Below, piece after piece: positions 1-9,024 of a stretch of 64,000 nt of DNA. Origin of the DNA: DATBRG01 sp036560445 (lineage in GTDB: Bacteria; Pseudomonadota; Gammaproteobacteria; Burkholderiales; Methylophilaceae); NCBI GenBank assembly GCA_036560445.1, contig DATBRG010000027.1:58474-122473 (forward strand), given 5' to 3'. The position numbers were made by a program, and so were the translations under genes. The notes below the pieces were generated by a model that did not search any database, was not told the DNA's origin, and worked only from the letters and a program-made list of their open reading frames with translations. How positions within the stretch are numbered: the first letter of the stretch is position 1; every line of letters begins with the position of its first letter.

Positions 1-1
1 T

Positions 2-898
2 AAAGATCATGATCAGCCTGCCCTAGGTTATGTCCTCGCTTATGGCGCCTTGACTGCTGCACTTGATGGCGCTTTGTCTAAACTGAATGACGTAAGTATC
101 AAATATGCTGCAGAGGCCGTCACCATCTTGCCTGGCGCTGATGCTACAACCGTGGTTTACAAGCAAGCGGGTAAGATGCATAGCCTCAGTAGCAGCCTAG
201 TTGCCCTTGCCGATGGCGGTCGTAGCCTAGGTGATATCCCCGGGCTTCAGAGTGAGACTAAACATTACGGGCATGATGCGCTGGTAAGTAAAGTGGGGTG
301 CGAATTACCGCACAATAATATTGCCTACGAGCGCTTTACCCCAGCTGGCCCCATGGCACTATTACCCAACGGTGCCCGCGACTTTTCCTTGGTATGGACA
401 GGTAATCAGGATGAGATTAGCCAGCTCCTGATGCTTGAGGATGAAGTTTTCTTAGCACGCCTGCACGAGCAGTTTGGCGATCGTGTCGGACGTTTTCTCA
501 AGGTTGGCAAACGTTTGAGTTTCCCCCTCAAGTTTTCCTACCTGAAGCCGGTTACAGCCCCGCATTTGGTGGTGATAGGTAATGCAGCGCAAACTATGCA
601 TCCAGTGGCGGGTCAAGGGTTTAACGTCGGCTTGCGCGATGCTTGGGAATTAGCTGATGTAATAGATACAACGCCCTCTGCGGCATGGGGTGATGAAGCC
701 ATGCTCAAGCGCTACCAACAGGTACGCAAAGCTGATACCAAGGGCGGCCTTTTATTCACCGATTTCCTCGTTAATGTTTTTTCTAATGACATCCTGGGTC
801 TTTCCGGCCTGCGTAGTACCGGCTTGGGTATGCTGGATATGTTGCAGCCAGTTAAAAGTCATCTGGTAGGCAAGATGAGTTTTGGGTCGCGAGGTTAG
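2..898 (+). CDS. ubiH: UbiH-type ubiquinone biosynthesis FAD hydroxylase (5' end outside window)
   Basis: This is the C-terminal part of a flavin monooxygenase of the UbiH/UbiF/VisC/COQ6 family, which hydroxylates the ring of ubiquinone precursors at the inner membrane. The reading frame is open from base 2, so the N-terminal Rossmann region lies upstream of the window. The second FAD-binding motif is clear (GNAAQTMHPVAGQGFN followed by GLRDAWELADV). The gene ends 3 bp before a second family member, so the two are probably co-transcribed. Family membership is firm. The exact ring position hydroxylated is inferred from resemblance to UbiH and cannot be settled from a partial sequence. Confidence 0.85.
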   Translation, partial: KDHDQPALGYVLAYGALTAALDGALSKLNDVSIKYAAEAVTILPGADATTVVYKQAGKMHSLSSSLVALADGGRSLGDIPGLQSETKHYGHDALVSKVGCELPHNNIAYERFTPAGPMALLPNGARDFSLVWTGNQDEISQLLMLEDEVFLARLHEQFGDRVGRFLKVGKRLSFPLKFSYLKPVTAPHLVVIGNAAQTMHPVAGQGFNVGLRDAWELADVIDTTPSAAWGDEAMLKRYQQVRKADTKGGLLFTDFLVNVFSNDILGLSGLRSTGLGMLDMLQPVKSHLVGKMSFGSRG

Positions 899-901
899 CT
901 C

Positions 902-2074
902 ATGACTTCATTAAGCGATGTGATTGTCGTTGGTGGTGGTCTGGTAGGCACCTCCTGCGCGCTCGCACTTGCGCAACAGAGTTTGCAGGTTAGTTTGATA
1001 GATAGCAAATCGGCATCGGTGAACGACGATCTTAATCGAGGTTGGGATAATCGCATCTATGCCATCAGTCCAGGTAACGCGGCATGGCTGGAAAGCCTAG
1101 GAGTATGGGACAGGGTAGACCGAGCGCGCATATGCCCCATTGAAAATATGCAGATATGGGGTGATGTTGCTGAAAAGCCACTGGAGTTCAAGTCTTACGA
1201 GGCTAATGCTAAAAATCTTGGGTATATAGTTGAGAACCGGCAATTAGAGCTGGCTTTATGGGCTGCATTGAGATCCCGAGGGATTGAAGTATTAATGGCC
1301 GCCGAATGTACCTCATTCAGGGTTGGGCGTGACCGGGCAACATTGGAAGTTGCTGATGGTCGTTGTTTTAAGCCTAAACTGGCGGTTGCTGCAGATGGTG
1401 CAAATTCTTGGCTACGCAGTGAGGCGGGGATTCCCGTACAAAGTCATGACTATCAGCAAATGGGTGTAGTTGCCAATTTTGAGACAGAACTTGCACACCA
1501 ACAGATTGCCAGACAGTGGTTCCGCGAAGATGGCGTACTGGCATGGCTGCCGTTGCCTGGCAAGCGCATTTCCATGGTTTGGTCTACCTCAAATGACAAG
1601 GCTAGGCAGCTACTTCAGCTTGATGAGAACGCACTGGCTATAGAGGTGGCTGAGGCTGGTGCACATTCTTTGGGTAAACTGAAGACGATTACTGGCGCTG
1701 TGGCGTTCCCGTTGGCTATGCAGGTAGCTCATCATCTGGTTCAGCCTAGGCTTGCTCTGGTCGGAGATGCCGCGCATCAGATTCATCCGCTTGCCGGGCA
1801 GGGGGTTAATCTGGGTTTTCGTGATGTGATGGCACTGACAGCAACGTTGGCTCAAAGAAATGTCTATCAGGATATTGGAGACTTTGTGTTGCTCCGGCAG
1901 TATGAGCGGCTAAGAAAAACCGACATGCTGGCTATGCGCTATTTAACCCATGGCTTATACACACTATTTGAGAATGATCATGCCATGATCAAAAAGGTAA
2001 GGAACTGGGGCCTGTCTCTGACTAATTCTCAAGCTGGACTCAAAAGTTATCTTATGAAACGGGCTTTGGCCTGA
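902..2074 (+). CDS. UbiH/UbiF/VisC/COQ6 family FAD-dependent hydroxylase
   Basis: This 390-residue protein is complete and of usual family length. Residues 8-35 form the N-terminal FAD Rossmann motif (VVGGGLVGTSCALALA), and a second FAD motif near residues 280-300 reads LVGDAAHQIHPLAGQGVNLG. The start ATG follows the ubiH stop by 3 bp. Tandem paralogues of this family usually share the C1, C5 and C6 hydroxylations of ubiquinone, so this copy probably acts at a different ring position from its neighbour (UbiF or UbiI-like). That split is inferred. The sequence shows the family but not the regiospecificity. Confidence 0.85.
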   Translation: MTSLSDVIVVGGGLVGTSCALALAQQSLQVSLIDSKSASVNDDLNRGWDNRIYAISPGNAAWLESLGVWDRVDRARICPIENMQIWGDVAEKPLEFKSYEANAKNLGYIVENRQLELALWAALRSRGIEVLMAAECTSFRVGRDRATLEVADGRCFKPKLAVAADGANSWLRSEAGIPVQSHDYQQMGVVANFETELAHQQIARQWFREDGVLAWLPLPGKRISMVWSTSNDKARQLLQLDENALAIEVAEAGAHSLGKLKTITGAVAFPLAMQVAHHLVQPRLALVGDAAHQIHPLAGQGVNLGFRDVMALTATLAQRNVYQDIGDFVLLRQYERLRKTDMLAMRYLTHGLYTLFENDHAMIKKVRNWGLSLTNSQAGLKSYLMKRALA

Positions 2075-2109
2075 TTCATTAAAATAAATACTAAATTTAA
2101 GGATTATTC

Positions 2110-2838
2110 ATGTCACGAAAATTCATTGGGTTGTTATTAGCAACATTACTTAGCAGTAGTGCATTTGCCGACGAGGCCAACTTGAAAAAAGCCGTAGAGG
2201 CTGCCTATCCCAAAGTGCATGTGGAAAGTGTCACCAAAACTCCTTATGCCGGGCTGTATGAAGTTTTTCTGGATGGTCAGATTGTTTATACCGATGAGAA
2301 ATTCAGCTTCCTAATTGCCGAGGGTAAGCTGATTGATCCAAAGGCTAAGCGCGATATCACAGCTGAACGTTTGGATGAGCTGACCAAGATTGACTTTTCT
2401 ACCTTACCTTTGGATCAGGCTATCAAGGTTGTTAAAGGCAATGGAGCCAGAAAGCTGGTTGTTTTCTCCGACCCTGACTGTCCATACTGCAAGCGTCTTG
2501 AGCAAAAGGAGCTATCTAATATTACTGATGTAACAGTTTACACACTGCTCTACCCGATAGATCAATTACACCCGGATGCCACTAACAAATCTAAGGCGAT
2601 CTGGTGTGCGCCTGATCGTAATAAAGCATGGCAAGACTGGATAATAAACGGGCAGTTACCTCAAGAGATAAATGCTTGCGATACACCTATTGAAAAAATC
2701 GCAGGTCTGGCGAGAAAACTAGGCGTCACCAGCACACCAACACTCATCTTTACTGATGGCAGGCGTATGCTTGGTGCTTATCCAGCCAAAGATATTGAAA
2801 AAGCAATGAATGTTGCTACTAGCACTATAAAGAAGTAA
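2110..2838 (+). CDS. dsbC: Periplasmic thiol:disulfide interchange protein DsbC
   Basis: DsbC is a periplasmic dimeric disulfide isomerase that reshuffles wrong disulfides and is kept reduced by DsbD. The sequence has a Sec signal peptide (MSRKFIGLLLATLL, cleavage after SAFA), an N-terminal dimerisation domain to about residue 80, and a thioredoxin-like domain with the CPYC active site (FSDPDCPYCKRLEQ). A cis-proline loop (TSTPTLI) is present, plus a second cysteine pair typical of DsbC (WCAPD and NACDT). AAGGA lies just before the ATG. The gene converges on pilC, with stop codons only 3 bp apart. Confidence 0.95.
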   Translation: MSRKFIGLLLATLLSSSAFADEANLKKAVEAAYPKVHVESVTKTPYAGLYEVFLDGQIVYTDEKFSFLIAEGKLIDPKAKRDITAERLDELTKIDFSTLPLDQAIKVVKGNGARKLVVFSDPDCPYCKRLEQKELSNITDVTVYTLLYPIDQLHPDATNKSKAIWCAPDRNKAWQDWIINGQLPQEINACDTPIEKIAGLARKLGVTSTPTLIFTDGRRMLGAYPAKDIEKAMNVATSTIKK

Positions 2839-2841
2839 GCA

Positions 2842-4053
2842 TTAAACAGCAGACCCCATTTTGAAGATAGGCAGATACATGGCGATTACCAAACCACCAA
2901 TTAACACACCAAGAACTACCATGATGAGCGGTTCCATTAGGCTGGAAAGGGCTTCCACTGCATCATCAACTTCAGCTTCGAAAAAGTCAGCAACCTTTCC
3001 CAGCATGGAATCAAGTGCGCCAGATTCTTCCCCGATAGAAACCATTTGCAACACCATATTAGGAAATACTTCGGAATTTTGCATGGCAACAGTCAGGCTC
3101 GTACCCGTACTGATTTCACTCTGAATTTTCTTGGTGGCATCGTAATAGACGCGATTACCGGATGCCCCGGCTACTGAATCTAATGCCTCGACCAACGGTA
3201 CACCTGCAGCAAACATAGTAGACAGAGTGCGCGCAAATCTGGCAATGGTAGCAATACGGATTAGATGGCCAAAAATTGGCAATTTAAGCATCAGTCTATC
3301 CATAGTCGACTGCATTTTTTCCGAGCGTTTCCAAGTGTAAAAGAAAAACCAAAGACCACCACCTATTGAACCAAAAATGGCCCACCAGTACGTGACGAAA
3401 AAATCTGAGATGGCCATCACCACTAGAGTCGGACCAGGCAGGTCAGCCCCAAAATTCTTGAATAGTTCCTTGAATGCGGGAATGACGAAAATCATGATGA
3501 CTGCGGTAATCACAAACGCCACAATAATGATGGAAATTGGGTAGAACAGCGCAGACTTAATCTTGCCTTTAATTGCAAGAATTTTTTCCTTATAGGTCGC
3601 CAAACGGTCAAGTAGCGAATCCAGAATACCTGCCTGTTCCCCAGCACCTACCAGATTGCAAAATAAGGCATCGAAGTACAATGGGTATTTACGGAAAGAT
3701 TGGCTTAAGCTACTACCAGTTTCAACATCGGCTTTAATGTCCCCCAGTAATTTCCCTACAGCTGGATTGTTGTGACCTTTACCTACAATATCAAATGCCT
3801 GTAACAGTGGAACACCAGCTTTCATCATCGTGGCCAGCTGGCGCGTAAAGAGTGTGACATCTTTGTCTGTTACTTTACCGCCACTCCTGAAGCCGCTTTG
3901 TTTCTTTACTTTAATGACATTGATGCCTTGGCGGCGCAAGGTCGCGTTAACAAAAGCCTCTCCACTGGCCTTCATTTCCCCTTTAACTAGCTTGCCCTTT
4001 TTGTCTTTACCTTCCCAGGCGTATATGACTTCTTTGCTATCTTTAGCGGCCAT
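2842..4053 (-). CDS. pilC: Type IV pilus inner-membrane platform protein PilC
   Basis: PilC (403 residues) is the inner-membrane platform of the type IV pilus machine; it couples the PilB and PilT motors to pilin addition and removal. It carries the two repeated T2SSF domains, each with the pattern FTRQLATMMKAGVPLLQAFD / FARTLSTMFAAGVPLVEALD, and three strongly hydrophobic membrane segments. It starts 24 bp after the pilB stop, so pilB-pilC form an operon. The prepilin peptidase gene pilD, which often follows pilC, is absent here; the next gene is dsbC on the opposite strand. Confidence 0.96.
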   Translation of the reverse strand: MAAKDSKEVIYAWEGKDKKGKLVKGEMKASGEAFVNATLRRQGINVIKVKKQSGFRSGGKVTDKDVTLFTRQLATMMKAGVPLLQAFDIVGKGHNNPAVGKLLGDIKADVETGSSLSQSFRKYPLYFDALFCNLVGAGEQAGILDSLLDRLATYKEKILAIKGKIKSALFYPISIIIVAFVITAVIMIFVIPAFKELFKNFGADLPGPTLVVMAISDFFVTYWWAIFGSIGGGLWFFFYTWKRSEKMQSTMDRLMLKLPIFGHLIRIATIARFARTLSTMFAAGVPLVEALDSVAGASGNRVYYDATKKIQSEISTGTSLTVAMQNSEVFPNMVLQMVSIGEESGALDSMLGKVADFFEAEVDDAVEALSSLMEPLIMVVLGVLIGGLVIAMYLPIFKMGSAV

Positions 4054-4077
4054 TAGCGCTTTCTCATTGACTCAAGA

Positions 4078-5799
4078 TTATTCATTGGTACAGGACTCAA
4101 CTTCCGCGATGGAAGTCAACCCCTGTTTTATTTTTAGCAGACCAGATTGCCGTAGATCACGAACACCCTCTTTTTGTGCCTGATCAGCAATATCATGGGC
4201 AGTACCGCTTTTCATAATAATACGGCTCATCGCATCCGAAATCGGCATTACCTGATAAATACCCACTCGTCCCTTATACCCGTTATTACACATTTCGCAG
4301 CCACCCTCTTTCGGGCCGTAGAGCTGCCAGCTACCATCCAAATCTTCTTCCTTGAAACCTACGCTCAGCAAAGCTTCTTTAGGTAAGTCTAGAGGTTGTT
4401 TACAACTTTTGCACAATCGTCTGGCGAGACGTTGTGCAGTAATTAGCGATACCGCTGAGGCGATGTTGAAAGGTGCAACACCCATATTCAGAAGCCGTGT
4501 AAGCGTTGAAGGGGCATCGTTGGTATGCAGCGTGGATAGCACCATGTGGCCCGTGGAGGCAGCTTTGATTGCCATGTCGGCAGTTTCCAAGTCACGTATT
4601 TCACCAATCATGATGATATCTGGATCCTGCCGTAGGAATGATTTTAACGCTGCCGCGAAAGTCAGCCCCTGTTTATCGTTTACGTTCACCTGATTAATAC
4701 CAGGTAATGGAATTTCTGCCGGGTCTTCTGCGGTAGAAATATTGACACCCGGGTTATTCAGGATATTTAAACAGGTATACAGTGACACCGTTTTACCTGA
4801 GCCCGTCGGGCCAGTGACTAATACCAGTCCATAGGGACGGCTGACAGCACTCAGCAGTGCTTTTTTCTGCTCTGGCTCATAACCCAAGGCCTCAATACCC
4901 AGTGTTGCACTGCTTGGGTCAAGAATCCGCATAACGATCTTCTCGCCATTTACCAAAGGTAATGTACTGACGCGAAAATCAATGGTACGTGTCTTTGATA
5001 GCACCAATTTCATCTTGCCATCTTGAGGGATGCGTTTTTCCGAAATATCCAGACTGGAAATAATCTTGATGCGGGAAGCCAGTTTTTCTTTGATTGCCAG
5101 TGGTGGCTGGGCAATTTCACGTAACTCACCATCTACCCGGTAACGAATGCGATAAAATTTCTCATAAGGCTCGAAATGCAAGTCAGATGCGCCCATATTG
5201 ATCGCATCTATCAATATTTTTTGCAGGTACTTGACGACTGGTGCATCGTCGATTTCTAGTGTTGCCGCCTCATTCTCTTCAGGCTTTTCGTCGCCTTCCA
5301 TATCCAGATTGAAGTCATCATCAACAGATAATGACTGCATACTGGTGTCAGACGCCTGCACGATCTTATCAATCCATCGGCTGAGCTTGTCTTCTTCAAC
5401 TACAACAGGGGAAAGTGCCATGCCAGCCTGAAACTGCACATCATCAAGTGCATGGATGTTGGTGGGATCTGATATTGCTACAAACAGTGTATTTCCACGG
5501 CTTTGCAGGGCCATTACACGACTGCTTTGCATTAATTTAACATCGATGCCTTTGGCCGGAAGGTAATCTATATTTAATGCGTCGAGATCAAATAGCGGAA
5601 AGCCGAAAGCACTAGCTGCGGTTTCTGCCACTTGCATGGCAGAAATTTTCTTGCTGGCTATGAGTTGTGAGACAAAGGGTAGTCGCTGGCTATTAGCCAG
5701 GGACTGAACCGCGTTGGCTTCGTCTTCAGACAACAATTTGCCTTGGACCAGCATGCGGGCCAGCCCGCCAAGCTTACTTGGTAGAGTTGCGGCAACCAT
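4078..5799 (-). CDS. pilB: Type IV pilus assembly ATPase PilB
   Basis: PilB is the cytoplasmic hexameric motor that powers pilus extension. The 573-residue protein has an N-terminal MshEN-like region (residues 15-140) and a central GspE/PulE ATPase domain with Walker A GPTGSGKT at 330-337. Also present are the Walker B/Asp box (DPDIIMIGEIRD), the His box (STLHTNDA) and a tetracysteine zinc motif (CKSCK and CEMC). The phrase GKTVSLYT after Walker A is typical of PilB rather than of GspE. It is the first gene of a pilB-pilC unit. MshEN domains in this family can bind c-di-GMP, but whether this one does is not visible here. Confidence 0.96.
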   Translation of the reverse strand: MVAATLPSKLGGLARMLVQGKLLSEDEANAVQSLANSQRLPFVSQLIASKKISAMQVAETAASAFGFPLFDLDALNIDYLPAKGIDVKLMQSSRVMALQSRGNTLFVAISDPTNIHALDDVQFQAGMALSPVVVEEDKLSRWIDKIVQASDTSMQSLSVDDDFNLDMEGDEKPEENEAATLEIDDAPVVKYLQKILIDAINMGASDLHFEPYEKFYRIRYRVDGELREIAQPPLAIKEKLASRIKIISSLDISEKRIPQDGKMKLVLSKTRTIDFRVSTLPLVNGEKIVMRILDPSSATLGIEALGYEPEQKKALLSAVSRPYGLVLVTGPTGSGKTVSLYTCLNILNNPGVNISTAEDPAEIPLPGINQVNVNDKQGLTFAAALKSFLRQDPDIIMIGEIRDLETADMAIKAASTGHMVLSTLHTNDAPSTLTRLLNMGVAPFNIASAVSLITAQRLARRLCKSCKQPLDLPKEALLSVGFKEEDLDGSWQLYGPKEGGCEMCNNGYKGRVGIYQVMPISDAMSRIIMKSGTAHDIADQAQKEGVRDLRQSGLLKIKQGLTSIAEVESCTNE

Positions 5800-5962
5800 T
5801 AATTTTTCAGGTGATTTGAGTGGTTCATCTGGCTAACTACCTATATGTGTTCCAAATGATGCACGTTAGTCTTTTTTTTGTAAAGACAGAACATCCAAGC
5901 GGGCTTATTCAAGGCTTCATTAAGGGCCCATAAAGAAAATTAATAATACCCCTAAATAAATC

Positions 5963-5991
5963 TTGACTTATTGGAATAAGCCACGTAAAAA
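5963..5991 (+). promoter_or_regulatory. Candidate sigma-70 promoter of the cold-shock gene
   Basis: TTGACT at 5963-5968 and TAAAAA at 5986-5991 are separated by 17 bp. Transcription would begin near 5998, giving a leader of about 105 nt before the csp ATG; long leaders are usual for cold-shock mRNAs. The rest of the gap from 5800 to 6102 should also hold the divergent pilB promoter, for which I see no clear hexamers. No other gene is apparent in this gap. Confidence 0.5.
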
Positions 5992-6064
5992 CGCGTTCAG
6001 GCGTTTGGACTTCGAGCTCATTGTAACCGGCACTACCGACTTTGGTTCTGAAATACAAACTTTT

Positions 6065-6078
6065 GGGGGCGCCTCCCC
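6065..6078 (+). promoter_or_regulatory. G/C hairpin in the csp leader
   Basis: GGGG at 6065-6068 pairs with CCCC at 6075-6078 (plus a possible G-U pair inside) around a 4-5 nt loop. It sits about 12 bases upstream of the AAGGAAG ribosome binding site of the cold-shock gene. It could affect ribosome access in a temperature-dependent way. The pairing is seen; the role is a guess. Confidence 0.35.
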
Positions 6079-6102
6079 TTATGTTTTGCAAGGAAGTATG
6101 AA

Positions 6103-6306
6103 ATGGCAACTGGTACCGTAAAGTGGTTCAATGATTCCAAAGGTTTTGGCTTCATTACCCCGGATGATGGCGGCGATGATTTATTCGCTCACTTCTCCGC
6201 AATCGTAGAAGCTGGCTATAAGAGCCTCAAGGAAGGTCAACGCGTGAGCTTTGATGTCACCGAAGGCCCAAAGGGTAAGCAAGCTTCGAACATTCAGAAG
6301 GCTTAA
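6103..6306 (+). CDS. Cold-shock domain protein (CspA family)
   Basis: This 67-residue protein is a single cold-shock OB-fold that binds single-stranded RNA and DNA and melts mRNA structure. Both RNA-binding motifs are present: RNP1 as KGFGFI and RNP2 as DLFAHF. The N-terminus TGTVKWFNDSKGFG is nearly invariant in the family. The ATG follows AAGGAAG at good spacing. It is monocistronic, with its own candidate promoter, long leader and terminator. Whether it is cold-inducible or constitutive (CspC/CspE-like) cannot be read from the protein. Confidence 0.96.
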   Translation: MATGTVKWFNDSKGFGFITPDDGGDDLFAHFSAIVEAGYKSLKEGQRVSFDVTEGPKGKQASNIQKA

Positions 6307-6339
6307 GCTTTTCTGGTGTTAAGTTAGACAGTCTTCATT

Positions 6340-6375
6340 AAGACGGCCCGCTGGAGAAATTCTTGGGCCGTTTTA
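6340..6375 (+). terminator. Rho-independent terminator after csp
   Basis: ACGGCCC (6343-6349) pairs with GGGCCGT (6365-6371). The stem can extend through a G-U and A-T pairs, and is followed by a T-rich run (TTTTATTTTG). It lies between the csp stop and the convergent icd stop. Confidence 0.75.
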
Positions 6376-6404
6376 TTTTGTCCTGAACAATGAACAGGGC
6401 CATG

Positions 6405-7643
6405 CTACATATGTTTGACAATTTCATTGCCAAACTCGGAGCTGCCAACCTGAGTTGCTCCATCCATCTGTGATGAGAAGTCATGAGTCACGCGTTTAGC
6501 TGAAATTGCACCACTTACACCTTTGAGTACAAGGTCGGCCGCTTCTATCCAGCCCAAATGTCGCAACATCATCTCGGCAGAAAGAATCAAGGAGCTGGGG
6601 TTGGCGATGTTCTTGCCAGCGATCTTCGGTGCCGTACCATGTGTGGCTTCAAACATGGCCGTGGTATCTGATAAGTTTGCGCCTGGTGCAATGCCGATAC
6701 CACCAACCTGCGCAGCCAGAGCATCAGACATGTAATCGCCATTCAGGTTTAGCGCAGCTACTACATCATAATCCTGTGGGTGTAGCAGAATCTCCTGTAA
6801 AAATGCATCGGCGATACAATCCTTGATGACAATTCCATTAGGTAGTTTGCACCATGGGCCGCCATCAATCTCCACAGCACCAAACTCTTGCATGGCCAAC
6901 TCGTAGCCCCAGGTCTTGAAGCCACCTTCGGTGAACTTCATGATATTGCCTTTGTGTGTGATGGTTACCGATTTACGGTTGTTATCGATGGCATACTGAA
7001 TGGCTTTGCGAATCAGGCGTTTGCTGCCGTCAACTGAAACTGGCTTGATGCCTATCGCGGAGGACTCAGGGAAGCGAATTTTTTTGCGCACACCCATGTC
7101 GCTGAGAAAGTCGATGACCTTCTTTACTTCGTCGGTGCCAGCAGCCCATTCGATACCCGCATAGATATCCTCGGTGTTCTCACGAAAAATGACCATATCG
7201 GTTTTTTCTGGATGTTTTACTGGACTGGGCACGCCGGAAAAATACTGGATAGGGCGCAGGCAGACATATAAATCCAACTCCTGGCGCAGTGTTACATTCA
7301 GGGAGCGGATGCCGCCTCCCACTGGCGTAGTGAGCGGGCCTTTGATAGAAATGACATATTCCTTGATAGCCTTCATGGTCTCATCAGGTAGCCATTGATT
7401 GTCGCCATAGACCTTTGTTGATTTCTCACCGGCATATACTTCCATCCAGGCAATCTTACGTTTCCCGCCATAAGCCTTGTTAACGGCAGTGTCGACTACA
7501 TGCATCATGGGCGGTGTTATATCAATCCCGATGCCATCGCCTTCAATAAATGGGATAATCGGCTGGTCTGGCACATTGAGCGAATTATCGGCATTGACGG
7601 TGATTTTTTCGCCGTTGCTGGGAACATTAATTTTTTTCGACAT
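6405..7643 (-). CDS. icd: NADP-dependent isocitrate dehydrogenase
   Basis: Isocitrate dehydrogenase converts isocitrate to 2-oxoglutarate in the TCA cycle, making NADPH. The sequence carries the family signature for substrate and metal binding (NLNGDYMSDALAAQVGG), the nucleotide-binding stretch FEATHGTAPKIAGK, and the phosphorylatable-serine region SLNVTLRQELDLYVCLRP. I chose the third in-frame ATG (7643) because AGGA lies 8 bp before it; the open frame extends to 7661. It is divergent from rluE, the same icd/rluE neighbourhood known from E. coli. Confidence 0.95.
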   Translation of the reverse strand: MSKKINVPSNGEKITVNADNSLNVPDQPIIPFIEGDGIGIDITPPMMHVVDTAVNKAYGGKRKIAWMEVYAGEKSTKVYGDNQWLPDETMKAIKEYVISIKGPLTTPVGGGIRSLNVTLRQELDLYVCLRPIQYFSGVPSPVKHPEKTDMVIFRENTEDIYAGIEWAAGTDEVKKVIDFLSDMGVRKKIRFPESSAIGIKPVSVDGSKRLIRKAIQYAIDNNRKSVTITHKGNIMKFTEGGFKTWGYELAMQEFGAVEIDGGPWCKLPNGIVIKDCIADAFLQEILLHPQDYDVVAALNLNGDYMSDALAAQVGGIGIAPGANLSDTTAMFEATHGTAPKIAGKNIANPSSLILSAEMMLRHLGWIEAADLVLKGVSGAISAKRVTHDFSSQMDGATQVGSSEFGNEIVKHM

Positions 7644-7680
7644 ACTCATAATCCTGTTCAAGCTCTCTTAATTATAAATC

Positions 7681-8211
7681 ATGCTAATTCTGTTCAATAA
7701 ACCGTACGGCGTTGTTTGCCAGTTTAGCCCACATGAAAGGCATCAGACGCTGAAAGATTATATTGCGATGACTGATGTCTACGCTGCGGGACGGCTTGAT
7801 ACAGACAGTGAAGGTTTACTTATTTTAACCGATGATGGCCTTGTTCAGCATCGTCTATCTCATCCTAAACATAAAGAATTAAAGACTTATTGGGCCCAAG
7901 TCGAGGGCCATGTAACAGAAGCAGATTTAATACCACTGCGAAATGGGGTGGATCTCGGTGACTTTATTACCCAACCAGCAAAGGTGAGGTGTATTGATGA
8001 GCCTGCAAGGCTGTGGCCGCGCAACCCGCCTATTCGTGAGCGAAAAGCGATCCCCACCAGTTGGCTAGAAATTTGCATCAGTGAAGGTAAGAATCGCCAG
8101 GTACGGCGGATGACAGCTAAAATTGGCTTTCCAACCCTGCGCTTGATTCGTTATGCCGTAGGCAGCCATACTCTGGATGGGTTGGCTGTCGGTACGTGGA
8201 AAAAACTTTAG
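7681..8211 (+). CDS. rluE: 23S rRNA pseudouridine(2457) synthase RluE
   Basis: RluE belongs to the RsuA/RluB/E/F family and isomerises one uridine of 23S rRNA. The 176-residue protein lacks an S4 domain, as RluE does. The catalytic aspartate lies in AAGRLDTDSEGLLILTDDG and the family's late motif GKNRQVRRMTAKIGFPTLRL is intact. The gene starts 37 bp from the divergent icd start, an arrangement conserved with E. coli. The exact target position is inferred from the family. Confidence 0.92.
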   Translation: MLILFNKPYGVVCQFSPHERHQTLKDYIAMTDVYAAGRLDTDSEGLLILTDDGLVQHRLSHPKHKELKTYWAQVEGHVTEADLIPLRNGVDLGDFITQPAKVRCIDEPARLWPRNPPIRERKAIPTSWLEICISEGKNRQVRRMTAKIGFPTLRLIRYAVGSHTLDGLAVGTWKKL

Positions 8212-8230
8212 TATCTGGAGACGCACCAAA

Positions 8231-8938
8231 ATGAAGCCAGTGATTATTTTTCGGCACGCTTTGACCGAGGGTGCCGGCTATCTGGGCAGCTTGCTTACGG
8301 AAAAAAATATTCCTTGGCATATGGTCAGAATTGATCAGGGCGATGCTTTGCCTAAGTCTGCACATGAATCCAGCGGTATGGTGATGATGGGCGGCCCTAT
8401 GAGTGTGAATGACGATCTGCCATGGATTCCACCTTTGCTCGCGTTGATTCGTGAGGCGATTGCAGCGGATATACCGGTGCTAGGCCATTGTCTGGGTGGG
8501 CAGCTCATCAGCAAAGCGCTTGGCGCAGCGGTCAGCAAAAACCCGGTTAAGGAAATTGGTTGGGGCGAGATCAAAGTTAGCCAGAATTCTGAAGCCACAC
8601 AGTGGTTTGCGGATATTAAAAGCTTCCAGGGATTTCACTGGCATGGAGAGACTTTTTCGTTACCCCATGATGCAACACACCTGCTGGCAAGCGATTATTG
8701 CCAGAACCAAGCTTATTCGCTTGGCAAACACATCGCGTTCCAGTGCCATATAGAGATGACGGTGGAAATGGTAAAAACCTGGTGCAAAGTTGGGCAGGAT
8801 GAATTGGCAGAAGCGGCAGCAAGCCCTGGAGTGCAATCGGTCCCGGAAATATTGGAAGATTTGCAGCCGCGGGTCCAAGAACTTAATGCGATAGCCAAGC
8901 CAGTATATGAGCGTTGGATAAAGGGATTGAAAGTCTAA
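8231..8938 (+). CDS. Class I glutamine amidotransferase (GMP synthase-like domain)
   Basis: This stand-alone class I glutamine amidotransferase has 235 residues from the chosen ATG, which follows GGAG. The nucleophile cysteine is in LGHCLGGQLIS, the oxyanion strand is MMGGPMSV, and the catalytic His/Glu pair is in FQCHIEMT. It resembles the free-standing GMP-synthase glutaminase-like proteins (COG0518), whose real substrates are mostly unknown and may include gamma-glutamyl compounds. It begins 19 bp after rluE and may share its transcript. Family is sure; substrate is not. Confidence 0.8.
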   Translation: MKPVIIFRHALTEGAGYLGSLLTEKNIPWHMVRIDQGDALPKSAHESSGMVMMGGPMSVNDDLPWIPPLLALIREAIAADIPVLGHCLGGQLISKALGAAVSKNPVKEIGWGEIKVSQNSEATQWFADIKSFQGFHWHGETFSLPHDATHLLASDYCQNQAYSLGKHIAFQCHIEMTVEMVKTWCKVGQDELAEAAASPGVQSVPEILEDLQPRVQELNAIAKPVYERWIKGLKV

Positions 8939-9024
8939 AGCAGTTAGCCGGAGGGGTCGCGGCTAATATCGAGGGATATGGTAAACTTCTGCCTATTTAA
9001 TCAATAGCCACAAGAGATTTCTTC

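Noticed and set aside
5909..6109. 66-codon minus-strand frame in the csp leader
   Set aside because: Overlaps the csp promoter and leader; no ribosome site or similarity, and it ends in the non-coding gap.
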